Assembly: GCA_903928965.1 (NCBI GenBank)
Contig: CAIYSZ010000015.1
Coordinates: 1-41,458, forward strand
Length of the DNA: 41,458 nucleotides
Direction: 5' to 3'
DNA from: an uncultured Pseudomonadota bacterium
GTDB taxonomy: Bacteria > Pseudomonadota > Gammaproteobacteria > Methylococcales > Methylomonadaceae
This document shows positions 1 to 9,440 of the stretch, in pieces. The translations under genes and the position numbers were made by a program. The notes under the pieces are model-generated. The model had not been told where the DNA came from and searched no databases. It saw only the letters and a program-made list of their open reading frames with translations. The stretch's first letter is position 1; the number at the start of each line of letters is the position of its first letter.

Positions 1-292
1 CACGTGGAGTGATTGACATCACTTTACGGTCACGAGTTTTCCAGATGTAGCCGTTGATACCGGCAAACAACAATACTTCGACAACCAACTCGATGTACAA
101 CATGTTCATCCAGTAAGTTTCGAATTCTGGAGCGAAAGAGTCTAAGCCAGCGGACCAGCCGTAAACACCTTCATACCAACGAATAAAAGAATAAAATGAC
201 AAATAGAGCAAAATGCCCAGAGTCAGGTTTCTTTTGTTTAAAAGCGGTGCTTCCGCGGCATCAGTTTTTACTGATTCAGTTGTAGCAGCCAT
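1..292 (-). CDS. pmoC: Particulate methane monooxygenase subunit C, N-terminal part
   Basis: PmoC is the membrane subunit of copper-dependent particulate methane monooxygenase (PmoCAB), which oxidises methane to methanol. Only the first 97 codons are present; the gene runs off the left edge, where pmoA and pmoB would be expected. The start (MAATTES..., then EAPLLNKRN) and the conserved RWYEGVYGWSAGLDSF and FETYWMN stretches match methanotroph PmoC as I know it. A hydrophobic segment (about residues 24-40) precedes the RWYEGVYGWS loop and a second one follows it. The ATG at 290-292 has a near-perfect Shine-Dalgarno sequence (AGGAGGTAG, 295-303). AmoC of ammonia oxidisers is the main alternative, but the N-terminus and the gene set favour a methanotroph. 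Confidence 0.95.
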   Translation of the reverse strand, partial: MAATTESVKTDAAEAPLLNKRNLTLGILLYLSFYSFIRWYEGVYGWSAGLDSFAPEFETYWMNMLYIELVVEVLLFAGINGYIWKTRDRKVMSITPR

Positions 293-417
293 TTCTACCT
301 CCTAAAAGATTGTCTAAAAATTCCCGAATGTACGGGAGTTCTTGGTGTTTTCCCATTTGTTTTTCACAAAAGCTCATCGCTCCCGTGAAACGCTTCACTT
401 CCCTGAAGGCGTGAGGC

Positions 418-445
418 AGTCTACCAGTTCGGAAATCCTTGTCAA
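418..445 (-). promoter_or_regulatory. Predicted sigma70-type promoter of pmoC
   Basis: On the minus strand TTGACA (440-445) is followed after 16 bases by TAGACT (418-423). This is a full consensus -35 box and a 4/6 match at -10. Transcription would start near 410 and give a leader of about 120 nt before the pmoC ATG at 292. A small dyad (GTGAA/TTCAC, 385-398) lies early in that leader. A long leader on a pmo operon is consistent with post-transcriptional control, but that is inference. Confidence 0.6.
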
Positions 446-582
446 GATCAATTGTCGTTTTTTTTTCCACACCACCCCTGACCACCCTTCAAACCCGCGC
501 CCTGCCTGGGCCGCACCATGTTAAATCGCCCTAAAATCCACGCAAAATCCTTGCTTGCCCCGCTTCCCTCGCCGCCGATTTT

Positions 583-1743
583 TCACCCTACTTCTTGCCC
601 CAATTTTCCAGGATTGCGTAGCGCCGCGCCGGATTCCAGCAAGGCGCGCGCCGCGGCAATGATTTTTTCCGCCGGCAAATCCAGCAAACATTCGCTGACG
701 CTCACTTGCGTTCCGCCGCAACCTTCCCGCTGGCAAGGCATGCAGCCATTTCCGGTCACCCCTTGCACTAACCAGACATTGCCCGCGCGTTGATCGCCAA
801 CCGAAACGAATGGCGCCCTATCCAGCGCGAATTCAGCCGGCCACGGCCCCCAAATTCGCGGGTCGGTGGGCCCGAATAAAGCCACCACCGGCGTCCCCGC
901 CGCCGCCGCCATATGCGTAACCCCGGTGTCCGGCCCTATAAACAGCCGCGCGGCCCGCAATAAAGCGCCCAGCTCCGCCAAACTCAAACGGCCGGACAAA
1001 TTCAACACCGGAAACGGCAACTGTCGCTCCAATGCCCCTACCGCCGCCATCTCTTCGGTTTTTGGGCCTCCGGTCAATACCACGCGCAAGCCCTGAGCAT
1101 GCAAGAACGCCGCCGTCGCAAGCCATCCCGACGCGCGCCATTCCTTGTAGCGCCATTGCGGCTTGATATGCAACACCGCGAACGCCTCATCAGGCGGCGT
1201 ATAATCCGCGCTGAACGGCGGCGTGACCCGATAGTTCGGCGGCACGCCCAACGAGGCGCAAAACCTTAAATTCTCTAATACCGCATGCTCCTGGCGCGCG
1301 CTGAAATCCAAGGCCCGCCGCAAAGCCAAGCGCCGCCAACTCCAGCGCGGCGAGCCGGACTCAACGAAACCCAGACTGATTTTCCCGCTCGCGACCGCGC
1401 ACAACAACGGTCTATCTCCAGCTTGAGTGGAAATCGCCAAATCGTAGCGGCGAAATAATCTAACCAACAAGCCGGCAAAGTTTAAAATACGTTTACTGGT
1501 TAACGGAATGACCCGGCCTACATCGGCGTTGCCGGCAAACACACCGGCATTCCCGACGCCTGTCAGCACGTCCACCCGCGCGGCGGGATAAGCCAGCTTC
1601 AAGGAGCGTATCAAGGGCGTGGTCAAGAGCGCATCCCCGACATAACGCAGGGTCACCACCAAAATGCGCCGGGGCGGGCGCGCCGGAGAAAACAGCGGCC
1701 GCGCCTGTGAAAATAAAGCCCGGCCCGAAAAAAAACGCTTCAT
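583..1743 (-). CDS. Glycosyltransferase family 9 (heptosyltransferase-like)
   Basis: This 386-residue protein resembles ADP-heptose:LPS heptosyltransferases (WaaC/WaaF/WaaQ, GT9), which extend the LPS inner core at the cytoplasmic face of the inner membrane. The N-terminal Rossmann domain has the family signature ILVVTLRYVGDALLTTPL with the GD pair. The C-terminal domain has the nucleotide-sugar motif GPDTGVTHMAAAAGTPVVALFG and then DPRIWGP. The C-terminus is cysteine-containing (CMPCQREGCGG), as in WaaQ-type members. It diverges from msbA across only 55 bp, so both probably serve LPS biogenesis. The acceptor sugar cannot be told from sequence, so no symbol is given. Confidence 0.85.
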   Translation of the reverse strand: MKRFFSGRALFSQARPLFSPARPPRRILVVTLRYVGDALLTTPLIRSLKLAYPAARVDVLTGVGNAGVFAGNADVGRVIPLTSKRILNFAGLLVRLFRRYDLAISTQAGDRPLLCAVASGKISLGFVESGSPRWSWRRLALRRALDFSARQEHAVLENLRFCASLGVPPNYRVTPPFSADYTPPDEAFAVLHIKPQWRYKEWRASGWLATAAFLHAQGLRVVLTGGPKTEEMAAVGALERQLPFPVLNLSGRLSLAELGALLRAARLFIGPDTGVTHMAAAAGTPVVALFGPTDPRIWGPWPAEFALDRAPFVSVGDQRAGNVWLVQGVTGNGCMPCQREGCGGTQVSVSECLLDLPAEKIIAAARALLESGAALRNPGKLGQEVG

Positions 1744-1798
1744 AACAAAACTTTAAGCATTAAAACACGCATAAAAACCCATATTTTATAGGCAACCC

Positions 1799-3571
1799 GT
1801 GACATCATCCCATACTGCTCCGCAAAAAAAAACCAGCGACGGCGAAGTCTACAGACGCCTGATGGGTTTTGTGATTCCCTATTGGCGATTATTCGCCGTC
1901 AGCGCCGCGGGTTACGGCATTTACGCCGCCACGGAACCGGCGGTAGTGATGATCATTCAGCGTATTATCGACAGTTTAGGCAAAGCCGACAGAAGTGAAA
2001 TTCAATATCTGCCGCTGCTGTTCATCGGCTTGTTTCTGATTCGCGGCGTCGGCTCATTTCTGGGCAACTACTATCTGGCGCGCATTTCCGGCAACGTAAT
2101 CCATAAATTGCGCTGCGAAATCTTCAACCACTACACCCGGCTCCCGGCCCCCTACTTCGACAACCAAAACAGCGGGTACATGATCGCGCGCATTACCAAC
2201 AACATTGGCGAAGTGACGCGCGCCACCTCCGATTCCGTCCGCTCCTACGTGCGCGAGGGGCTAACCTCGCTTGGCCTGCTGGCTTACTTGGCCTACACCA
2301 ATCTGCAATTGTCTTTGGTGTTTTTACTGATCGCCCCGGTGGTGACCATCATGGTTCGCCATGTCGGCAAGCGCCTGAAACGCCTGAGCCGTAATATGCA
2401 AGACACCGTCGGCGACATCACCCACATCGCATCGGAAATGGTAACCGGCAACCGCATAGTCAAAAGCTTCGGCGGCGAAGCCTATGAACGCGAACGCTTC
2501 GAGGCCGCCAGCCTTGAGAACCGCAAGCAATACCGAAAACTCATTATGACGGTATCGATAAACAATCCGCTGATGCAACTCATCATTTCCTTCGCCTTGG
2601 CCGGCATGATGTATCTGGCGTTGATGATCATGCAAAGCTCCACCGCCGGCGAATTCGTCGGCTTTTTCACCGCCGCCTTTTTACTGCCCAAGCCGATTCG
2701 CCAGCTTAGCGACGCCCATTCGGAAATCCTGCGCGGCGTCGCCGCCGCCGAATCCCTATTTGAAGCGCTGGATGAGCCTGGCGAAACCGACGCCGGCGAC
2801 TATATACCAGACCGTTGCCAAGGCCGGCTGGAATTCAAGCAATTGAGTTTTAGCTACCCGAACAGCGCAAGACCTGCGTTACGCGACATCAATCTCGACA
2901 TCAAACCAGGACAAACCATAGCCTTGGTCGGCGCGTCCGGCGGCGGCAAAAGCACGTTGATCAACTTGCTGCCGCGCTTTTACGATTACGCGGAAGGTCA
3001 AATCCTGTTGGACGGCGTAGAGCTCAAGCGCTACCGGCTTTCCGAGCTGCGCAAGCAAATTGCCTTGGTCACGCAAAACGTCACCTTGTTCAATACCTCG
3101 GTCGCCAACAACATCGCCTATGGCGCGCTGGAAAGCGCCAGCCGCGAACAAATCGCGCAAGCGGCCGCGGCGGCTCACGCCATGGAATTCATCAACCAAT
3201 TGCCGCGTGGCTTGGACACCGAAATCGGCGAAAACGGCGTCAAACTCTCCGGCGGCCAACGCCAACGCCTAGCCCTAGCCAGAGCCATTCTGAAAGACGC
3301 GCCGGTATTGCTGCTGGACGAAGCCACCTCGGCGCTGGACACCGAATCCGAACGGCATATCCAGGCAGCGCTGCAAGAGGTGATGCGGAACCGAACCACC
3401 CTGGTAGTGGCGCACCGCCTGTCAACCATAGAAAACGCCGATAGAATACTGGTTATGGACAAAGGCCGGATTGTGGAATCCGGAGTGCATGCGGAACTGT
3501 TGCAACAAAACGGCATCTATGCCAAATTGTATAACTTGGGTTTTCAGGAGCCGGCCGCGGCCTCCGCCTGA
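1799..3571 (+). CDS. msbA: Lipid A export ABC transporter MsbA
   Basis: MsbA is a homodimeric half-transporter that flips lipid A-core across the inner membrane using ATP. The 590 residues are the expected length: an N-terminal six-helix exporter domain (about 25-310) followed by an ATPase domain. Walker A is GASGGGKST, the ABC signature is LSGGQRQRLALARA, Walker B is VLLLDEATSALD and the H-loop is VVAHRLST. The start is a GTG at 1799; no internal ATG fits the family N-terminus better. A run of nine A (1824-1832) lies eight codons in. The last 28 nt overlap the end of rsmD on the other strand. The GT9 gene next door supports an LPS role. Confidence 0.9.
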   Translation: MTSSHTAPQKKTSDGEVYRRLMGFVIPYWRLFAVSAAGYGIYAATEPAVVMIIQRIIDSLGKADRSEIQYLPLLFIGLFLIRGVGSFLGNYYLARISGNVIHKLRCEIFNHYTRLPAPYFDNQNSGYMIARITNNIGEVTRATSDSVRSYVREGLTSLGLLAYLAYTNLQLSLVFLLIAPVVTIMVRHVGKRLKRLSRNMQDTVGDITHIASEMVTGNRIVKSFGGEAYERERFEAASLENRKQYRKLIMTVSINNPLMQLIISFALAGMMYLALMIMQSSTAGEFVGFFTAAFLLPKPIRQLSDAHSEILRGVAAAESLFEALDEPGETDAGDYIPDRCQGRLEFKQLSFSYPNSARPALRDINLDIKPGQTIALVGASGGGKSTLINLLPRFYDYAEGQILLDGVELKRYRLSELRKQIALVTQNVTLFNTSVANNIAYGALESASREQIAQAAAAAHAMEFINQLPRGLDTEIGENGVKLSGGQRQRLALARAILKDAPVLLLDEATSALDTESERHIQAALQEVMRNRTTLVVAHRLSTIENADRILVMDKGRIVESGVHAELLQQNGIYAKLYNLGFQEPAAASA

Positions 3572-4113
3572 CGCTGAAATAAATAATAAGCCACCTCGCC
3601 GGCCGCCTGACGTTTCAACAATCGCCAATGATCGGGCAGGCCGGACAAAGTCCAGCCTCGCTCGGCCTCAAGATAGATTTTCGCGCCGGGCGCCAGCCAA
3701 GCGCCGCATTCCAACAACGCGCAAATCCGCGGCGGCCAGCCTTGCGCGAACGGCGGATCAAGAAAGACCAAATCAAAAACTTGCGGCGGCCGCGCCAAAA
3801 ACGCCTCGGCCTTGACCGCCGCCACCGCCACCTGATCCGCCCCTAGCAACGCGGCGCTGGCGCGAAGCTGCGACGCGACCGCCGGGTGCGAATCCACCAG
3901 CACCACTTCCCGCGCCCCGCGCGACGCCGCCTCAAACCCTAAAGCCCCGCTACCGGCGAACAAATCCAAACAGCGGCTAAACGGCACATCCGCTTGCAAC
4001 CAGTTGAACAAGGTTTCGCGCACCCGATCCGGCGTCGGCCGCAGACCCGGCGCATCCGGAAACATAATGCGCCGGCTGCGCCATGCGCCGCCGATAATCC
4101 GAACCTGATTCAT
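3544..4113 (-). CDS. rsmD: 16S rRNA (guanine-966-N2)-methyltransferase RsmD
   Basis: RsmD methylates N2 of G966 in 16S rRNA during 30S assembly, using S-adenosylmethionine. The 189-residue length is typical. Visible motifs are RIIGGAWRSRRI at the N-terminus, RPTPDRVRETLFNWL, the SAM-binding motif LDLFAGSGALGFEAASRGA and the catalytic DLVFLDPPF. It lies 37 bp downstream of the M16 peptidase pair on the same strand, an arrangement I recall from other gammaproteobacteria, so it may be the last gene of that operon. Its 3' end overlaps the convergent msbA by 28 nt. Confidence 0.93.
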   Translation of the reverse strand: MNQVRIIGGAWRSRRIMFPDAPGLRPTPDRVRETLFNWLQADVPFSRCLDLFAGSGALGFEAASRGAREVVLVDSHPAVASQLRASAALLGADQVAVAAVKAEAFLARPPQVFDLVFLDPPFAQGWPPRICALLECGAWLAPGAKIYLEAERGWTLSGLPDHWRLLKRQAAGEVAYYLFQRQAEAAAGS

Positions 4114-4150
4114 CGATCAATACATTTTTTCAATGCGTTTTTTCTTTAAA

Positions 4151-5446
4151 CTAGCCGCCGCCAACCGTCACGGTTTGAAACAACTCCGGCTTCACCCGCC
4201 GCCGGAACGCATCGCCAATCTCGGCCGCCGATACCGCCTCAACCTTAGCGGAAAAAGTATCCAAATAATCCAAGGGCTGTTGATAAAAACCGATCATGGT
4301 CGCATACTCCAGCAACTTGCCGTTGGTATCCACCCGCATCGCGAAACCGCCGGTAATATTCCGCTTGGCCGCTTGCAACTCCGCGTCGCTCGGTCCCGAG
4401 GCGATAAAATCGCGCAAAGTCGAATTCATCACCTCCACCGCCTGTTTGGTTTGATCATTACGGGTTTGCAGACCCATGGTAAACGGACCCGGCCGATACA
4501 TAGGATTAAACTGGCTGGAGGCGGAATAAGCCAAACCGCGTTTTTCGCGCACCTCATTGAACAAGCGCGACACTAAATTACCGCCGCCGAGGATGTGATT
4601 ACCCACATACAATGGAAAATAATCCGCCTCCTTACGCGCCACTCCCGGCATGCCGGACAACACATGTGTTTGTGAGGACGGAAAATCGACGTGCGACTCG
4701 CTGGACGCAACCGGCAACACGACCTCCGGCAACTCCGGCGCTTTTTCCCCGCGCGGCAAATCGGCCAGCAAATCGTCCGCTATCCGTTCGGCGCGGCGGC
4801 GGTCGGCGTCGCCGACTATCACCACAATCGCATTAGCCGTCGTATAAAAACGCCGGTAAAAATCTTGCAATTGCGGCAGCTCAAGCGCGGCAACCGTCTC
4901 CGGCCGGCCTTCGCTCAAGTGTCCGTACGGGTGATCACGGTATAAAGCCTTACGATAAGCCTCACTGGCCACCGCGCCGGGGGTTTCCTGGCGTTGCTGC
5001 AACGAAGCCAGCATCAGATTCTTTTCCCGCTGAAAATCCGCCGCCGCGAACGCCGGATGGGCCACCACTTGCTTAAACGTAGCAAACGCCTTGTCGAACA
5101 AAGCATTTTCATTCAAACTGCGCAACGACAGCCAGGCCATGTCCTCCGACACGCCGTTGCCGAACACCGCGCCCACCGCCTCGAATTGTTCCGCCACTTG
5201 ATCGGCCGTCCAGGGGCCGGAACTATCGCCGAACAAGGCCATGGTCAGCGCCGCCAAGCCATATTGATCGCCGTCGCGCGCGCTGCCGGCGTCGAACACC
5301 ACGCGCACATCCAACATCGGCAACGCAGGCGTGTTGACAAAATACACCCGTGCGCCCGATGCCGCAAGCCAATGCTCTATCCGCGCCGCCGCGGAAGCTT
5401 GCTGACAAACCAATAATGCCAGCATCGCCAAAAAACTAAAACGCAT
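4151..5446 (-). CDS. M16 family peptidase-like protein, non-catalytic partner
   Basis: This 431-residue M16 (pitrilysin/processing-peptidase) family protein has an N-terminal signal peptide (MRFSFLAMLALLVCQQASA), so it should be exported. The fold is recognisable from VRVVFDAGSARDGDQYGLA at the N-terminal half and GNHILGGGNLVSRLFNEVREKRGLAYS in the C-terminal half. Where catalytic members have HxxEH, this protein reads LAALTMALF, so zinc binding is lost. Such proteins pair with an active M16 partner, as in the alpha/beta mitochondrial processing peptidase arrangement. The partner is the gene just upstream, which overlaps this one by 11 nt. Confidence 0.85.
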   Translation of the reverse strand: MRFSFLAMLALLVCQQASAAARIEHWLAASGARVYFVNTPALPMLDVRVVFDAGSARDGDQYGLAALTMALFGDSSGPWTADQVAEQFEAVGAVFGNGVSEDMAWLSLRSLNENALFDKAFATFKQVVAHPAFAAADFQREKNLMLASLQQRQETPGAVASEAYRKALYRDHPYGHLSEGRPETVAALELPQLQDFYRRFYTTANAIVVIVGDADRRRAERIADDLLADLPRGEKAPELPEVVLPVASSESHVDFPSSQTHVLSGMPGVARKEADYFPLYVGNHILGGGNLVSRLFNEVREKRGLAYSASSQFNPMYRPGPFTMGLQTRNDQTKQAVEVMNSTLRDFIASGPSDAELQAAKRNITGGFAMRVDTNGKLLEYATMIGFYQQPLDYLDTFSAKVEAVSAAEIGDAFRRRVKPELFQTVTVGGG

Positions 5447-6806
5447 GATGTCCTCCAGTGAATTTAGCCGGTTTCGGCGCTTCGGTAATCGGTTGCGGAT
5501 CCAGATAAGCCACGGTCAGATTATCCTCGCGTAAATATTTGCGCGCCGCGTCGCGCACCTGCTCCGGCGTCACCCGGTGAATCCGATCCACGTATTCGTC
5601 CGCCTTGCGCCAACCCAAGCCCACCGTCTCCAACATGCCCAATTCCATGGCTTGATAAAAATTTGAATCTTTTTGATAAATGTCCTTAGCCAGCACCTGC
5701 GCCTTAATCCGTTGCAACTCCTCGTCGCCAACCAACTCGTCCCGCAGCAAATCGACCTGCTCCTTCAAAGCCTGTTCTAATTCATACACATTGCGCCCTT
5801 GCGCCGGAGTCGCATCCAAGGTCAACACGCTGGACAAACGCGAACTCAAATCATAACCCGCGCCCACCGACACCGCGATTTCCCGGCCGCGCACCAGACG
5901 CGCCGGCAAGCGCGCGCTTTCGCCGCCGTCCAAAAGCGCCGCCAACACCTCCAGGGCATAAGCCTCTTTCTCCGATTCCGCGGTTTTCAGCACCGGCGTC
6001 TTATACCCTAACAGCACGCTCGGCAACTTGGCCGGAGCCTTCACCGTCACTTTTTTGACTCCGGATTGGGGCGCCTCCAGCGCAGGCTTCAACGGCGTAA
6101 TCTCGCCGGAAGGCAACACCCCAAAATAGCGTTTAGCCAGTTCAAACACCGCATCGGCGCTGACATCGCCCACCACCACCAAGGTCGCATTGTTCGGCGC
6201 ATACCATTTTTGATACCAGGCCTGCAAATCCGCCACCGTATAATTGGCGATATCGTTCGGCCAACCGATCACCGGATTTCGATACGGGCTATTCACGAAC
6301 GCCACCGCATTGAATTGCTCCAACAACTTCGCGTGGGGCTGATCATCGGTCCGCATGCGCCGCTCTTCGGTCACTACTTGCAACTCCTTGGTCAACTCGT
6401 CCGCGCGCAAATCCAAATTGCGCATCCGATCCGCCTCCAACTTAAAGCAAATCTCCAACCGCGATTTCTCGACGGTTTGAAAATAAGCCGTATAGTCGTC
6501 TCCGGTAAACGCGTTCTCCTGGCCGCCGTTTTCCGCGATGATGCGCGAAAACTCCCCGGCCGGAAATGCCTGAGTACCCTTAAACATCATATGCTCCAGC
6601 ATATGTGAAATACCGGTAATCCCTTGCGGTTCATAACTTGAACCGACCTTATACCAAACCTGAGACACCGCGACAGGCGAACGGTGATCTTCCTTCACCA
6701 ACACCTTTAATCCATTGGACAGCGTTTGCTCATGCACATCGCCGCTCGCTGCTTGCGCACCCCAAAAGGGCGTCAACAGCAACGCGGCCGCTAGCTTCAT
6801 TCTCAT
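5436..6806 (-). CDS. M16 family zinc metallopeptidase, catalytic partner
   Basis: This 456-residue exported zinc peptidase belongs to family M16. After a signal peptide (cleavage probably after GAQA, about residue 19) comes the inverted zinc motif HMLEH (H68, E71, H72); the distal glutamate is probably E147 or E148 in VTEERR. The C-terminal homologous domain contains LDGGESARLPARLV. The ATG at 6806 has a good Shine-Dalgarno sequence (GAGGG, 5 nt spacing), which decides the start. It is followed with an 11-nt overlap by the non-catalytic M16 partner and then rsmD. The role is presumably periplasmic peptide processing or turnover; the substrate is unknown. Confidence 0.88.
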   Translation of the reverse strand: MRMKLAAALLLTPFWGAQAASGDVHEQTLSNGLKVLVKEDHRSPVAVSQVWYKVGSSYEPQGITGISHMLEHMMFKGTQAFPAGEFSRIIAENGGQENAFTGDDYTAYFQTVEKSRLEICFKLEADRMRNLDLRADELTKELQVVTEERRMRTDDQPHAKLLEQFNAVAFVNSPYRNPVIGWPNDIANYTVADLQAWYQKWYAPNNATLVVVGDVSADAVFELAKRYFGVLPSGEITPLKPALEAPQSGVKKVTVKAPAKLPSVLLGYKTPVLKTAESEKEAYALEVLAALLDGGESARLPARLVRGREIAVSVGAGYDLSSRLSSVLTLDATPAQGRNVYELEQALKEQVDLLRDELVGDEELQRIKAQVLAKDIYQKDSNFYQAMELGMLETVGLGWRKADEYVDRIHRVTPEQVRDAARKYLREDNLTVAYLDPQPITEAPKPAKFTGGHHAF

Positions 6807-6893
6807 AAATCCCTCGTCACCAAATAAGCCTTGTTATGATAATTATAAATCTCAAAGGTTCACTGTTATAACTCTTCCGCTACTGTTATTCTA

Positions 6894-7820
6894 ATGCAAT
6901 TAACCGCACGCAACCTAGCCCCGAAACGCATGACCACCACAAAGAACATACATTCCTGGAAAAACTACCTGGCTTTGTGCAAGCCGCGGGTCGTCGCCCT
7001 GATCGTGTTTACCGCATTGGTCGGCATGTTTCTGGCGGTTCCCGGATTGCCTCCGCCGCTCACGGTAATCAACGCCTGCATCGGCATCGGCCTCATGGCT
7101 TCCTCCGCCGCCGCCATCAACCACTATATTGACCGTAAGACCGACGCCGAAATGGCGCGCACCAAATACCGCCCATTGCCGATGGGCGAACTCGGCGGCG
7201 CGCACGTACTCGGCTTCGCCGCCTGCATCGGCCTGCTCGGCCTCATCCTGTTGCTGGTAAAGGTCAACGCCTTGACCGCGTTGCTAACCTTTTTGTCCTT
7301 GATCGGCTATGCCATTATTTACACCGTTTACCTGAAAAAAATGACGCCGCAAAACATCGTCATCGGCGGCGCGGCCGGCGCGGCGCCGCCGCTATTGGGC
7401 TGGACAGCCGTCACCGGCGAAATTCATCCGCACGCCTTGCTGCTGTTCCTCATTATCTTCGTGTGGACGCCGCCGCACTTCTGGGCCTTGGCCATCGCCA
7501 AACGGGAAGAATACGCCAAGGTCGACATCCCGATGCTGCCGGTCACCCACGGCGTCGCCTTCACTCGGCTGCAAATCCTGCTTTATACTATCTTGCTGAT
7601 TATCGTCACCTTGTTGCCCTACCTCACCGGCATGAGCGGACTGATTTATCTAGGCAGCGCCCTGACGCTCGGCGGGGTGTTTCTATATTTCGCCATTGCC
7701 ATGATGCGCAACCATGAAAATCGCGTCGCCATGCGCACATTCGGTTACTCCATCGTATACTTAATGTTGCTGTTCGCGTTTTTGTTACTTGATCACTACC
7801 TGCCGTTAACCCTAGCATGA
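6894..7820 (+). CDS. cyoE: Protoheme IX farnesyltransferase (heme O synthase)
   Basis: CyoE/CtaB transfers a farnesyl group to the 2-vinyl of heme B to make heme O for terminal oxidases. It belongs to the UbiA superfamily of membrane prenyltransferases. The prenyl-diphosphate/Mg motif is [21 protein letters not shown]; the second region includes [21 protein letters not shown] and [11 protein letters not shown]. Several hydrophobic helices span the protein. The first ATG is at 6894 (308 residues); an in-frame ATG at 6930 (MTTTKN) is equally plausible, and neither has a clear Shine-Dalgarno sequence. The stop overlaps the ybiB start (ATGA), so the two are translationally coupled. The cytochrome oxidase genes themselves are not in the window. 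Confidence 0.92.
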   Translation: MQLTARNLAPKRMTTTKNIHSWKNYLALCKPRVVALIVFTALVGMFLAVPGLPPPLTVINACIGIGLMASSAAAINHYIDRKTDAEMARTKYRPLPMGELGGAHVLGFAACIGLLGLILLLVKVNALTALLTFLSLIGYAIIYTVYLKKMTPQNIVIGGAAGAAPPLLGWTAVTGEIHPHALLLFLIIFVWTPPHFWALAIAKREEYAKVDIPMLPVTHGVAFTRLQILLYTILLIIVTLLPYLTGMSGLIYLGSALTLGGVFLYFAIAMMRNHENRVAMRTFGYSIVYLMLLFAFLLLDHYLPLTLA

Positions 7821-8815
7821 GCGCTTCCATCCCGGAACATCCGTTCGCCGAATTCATAAAAATCCTTGGCAAAGGCAAAAAAGGCGCTCGCGCCCTGACC
7901 GAAGACGAAGCCTACCGCGCCATGCGCATGATTTTGGCCGGCGAAACCCTGCCCATTCAGCTCGGCGCATTTTTGATGCTGATGCGGATCAAAGAAGAAA
8001 CCAGCGCCGAACTGATCGGTTTCACCCGCGCCGCCAAGGAGCGCATTGAAACGCCTCGGCCCTTGCCCGCCGCCGACCTGGACTGGTCCAGCTACGCCGG
8101 CAAACGCCGCCACCTGCCTTGGTTTATTTTGTCCGGCCTGTTGCTGGCGGCAAACGGCGTAAAAGTCTTCATGCACGGGGCCGGCGGACATACCGGCGGC
8201 CGGATATACACTGAAAACGTCCTGCAAACCCTGGGTCTACCGCGGGCGGACAACCTCGCCGCCGCCGGCGCTCTGCTTGAGACGCACAATTTTAGCTACC
8301 TGTCCTTGGAATACCTGTGCCGGCCGCTTTACGACATCATTAACCTGCGGCCGGTAATGGGCCTGCGCTCCCCGGTGCACACCCTGGTGCGCCTACTGAA
8401 TCCGCTGGACGCTCCCTATAGCCTGCAAGGCATATTCCACCCTAGTTATAGGCAAGTGCATCAACTAGCCGCGCAAGGACTCAAGCAGCCCCACATGGCG
8501 GTGCTTAAAGGCGAAGGCGGCGAAACCGAACGCAACCCGGACGTAGAATGCCTGGTGCAAAGCGTGCATTTCGGAGAGCTCAGCGACGAAATTTGGCCGC
8601 CGTTGTTCAACCGCCGCCATTTAAAGGCGGAAACACTGGACCCGGCGCAACTGAGGCAACTTTGGCGCGGCCTCTGGCATGATGAATACGCCGCCGCCGC
8701 CGTCATAGGCACCGCGGCCATCGCGATTCAATTGCTGGGCCGAGCCGCCGGCATTGCCGAAGCCGAGCGGCTCGCCGCGCAATGGTGGGAAGAACGCGAC
8801 AAACAACGGTTTTGA
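7817..8815 (+). CDS. ybiB: YbiB/TrpD2-type nucleic-acid-binding protein
   Basis: This 332-residue protein has the anthranilate-phosphoribosyltransferase-like fold (GT3-like) of the YbiB/TrpD2 family. E. coli YbiB is reported to bind nucleic acid and to be LexA-regulated rather than to make tryptophan. Visible features are the helical N-terminal domain ([35 protein letters not shown]) and the glycine loop [21 protein letters not shown] in place of the usual PRPP loop. No other trp genes are nearby, which argues against a TrpD role. The coupling with cyoE (4-nt overlap) may reflect co-expression only. Confidence 0.8.
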   Translation: MSASIPEHPFAEFIKILGKGKKGARALTEDEAYRAMRMILAGETLPIQLGAFLMLMRIKEETSAELIGFTRAAKERIETPRPLPAADLDWSSYAGKRRHLPWFILSGLLLAANGVKVFMHGAGGHTGGRIYTENVLQTLGLPRADNLAAAGALLETHNFSYLSLEYLCRPLYDIINLRPVMGLRSPVHTLVRLLNPLDAPYSLQGIFHPSYRQVHQLAAQGLKQPHMAVLKGEGGETERNPDVECLVQSVHFGELSDEIWPPLFNRRHLKAETLDPAQLRQLWRGLWHDEYAAAAVIGTAAIAIQLLGRAAGIAEAERLAAQWWEERDKQRF

Positions 8816-8936
8816 AATCAATAAAATTGGTAACTATCCATCCTACAAGTCATTAATTTTTCAATTTGAAAAATCATGCGAACGCGTTTGCTCGCCAGTC
8901 GCCCCAGCGCCGCGCCAACCGCCGCAAGCCTTGCGT

Positions 8937-9329
8937 TTAATTAATCACTTTATGGCCGCGTTCCCGCAAGCAATTCGTATAGGCATGCTTATATTGCGTC
9001 TCGGAATTCATGCCTTGCGACAATCCGCCGCCTATACCGCCGGTAGCCGCGCCCAAGGCCGCTCCGGTCCCTGCGTTGCCCAAGGCCGCGCCCAAGGCCG
9101 CGCCGCCGGCCGCGCCGATTAAACCGCCCACGCCGGCCCCGACGAGGGTTTCCTTGCCCAAGCCGCCCGAAGCCTGCGATGCCAATTGTTGGCATTCGGC
9201 CATGTCCTGATTCAAACGGCTGGCGTTAGGATCGTTATAAGTGTCCACGGTTGGCGTCCAGCCGGTTTGCGAAGCGCAAGCGGACAATAAACCGGCGGCA
9301 GCCATGGAAATCAATGAAATTTTTTTCAT
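8937..9329 (-). CDS. Glycine-zipper outer-membrane lipoprotein
   Basis: This short protein (130 residues from the ATG at 9329) has a lipoprotein signal MKKISLISMAAAGLLSAC with lipobox LSAC. A linker (TGWTPTVDTYNDPNASRLNQD) is followed by a long glycine-zipper stretch with repeated GxxxG/A spacing (GAGVGGLIGAAGGAALGAAL...). The tail is hydrophilic with one Cys (YTNCLRERGHKVIN), which could pair with an earlier Cys at AECQQL. Glycine-zipper lipoproteins of this kind (SlyB/OmpA-associated type) help hold the envelope together; the exact role is unknown. A TATAAT-like -10 box sits at 9381-9386, upstream on the minus strand. Confidence 0.75.
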   Translation of the reverse strand: MKKISLISMAAAGLLSACASQTGWTPTVDTYNDPNASRLNQDMAECQQLASQASGGLGKETLVGAGVGGLIGAAGGAALGAALGNAGTGAALGAATGGIGGGLSQGMNSETQYKHAYTNCLRERGHKVIN

Positions 9330-9352
9330 AAACAAAAACCCTAGAAGATAAC

Positions 9353-9379
9353 ATAGCGGCGGACATTTCCCGCCGCTAT
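9353..9379 (-). terminator. Strong hairpin between the M41-like gene and the lipoprotein gene
   Basis: A perfect 10-bp inverted repeat (ATAGCGGCGG / CCGCCGCTAT) with a 7-nt loop lies 62 bp downstream of the M41-like stop codon and 24 bp upstream of the lipoprotein start. It has no U-run, so it may be a Rho-dependent or mRNA-stabilising stem rather than a true intrinsic terminator. It overlaps the expected start of transcription of the lipoprotein gene. Confidence 0.45.
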
Positions 9380-9440
9380 AATTATAACCGGGGTTGACGG
9401 CAAAAATCAGCGACCAGTCCGCATATTGAACAACTGAGGC

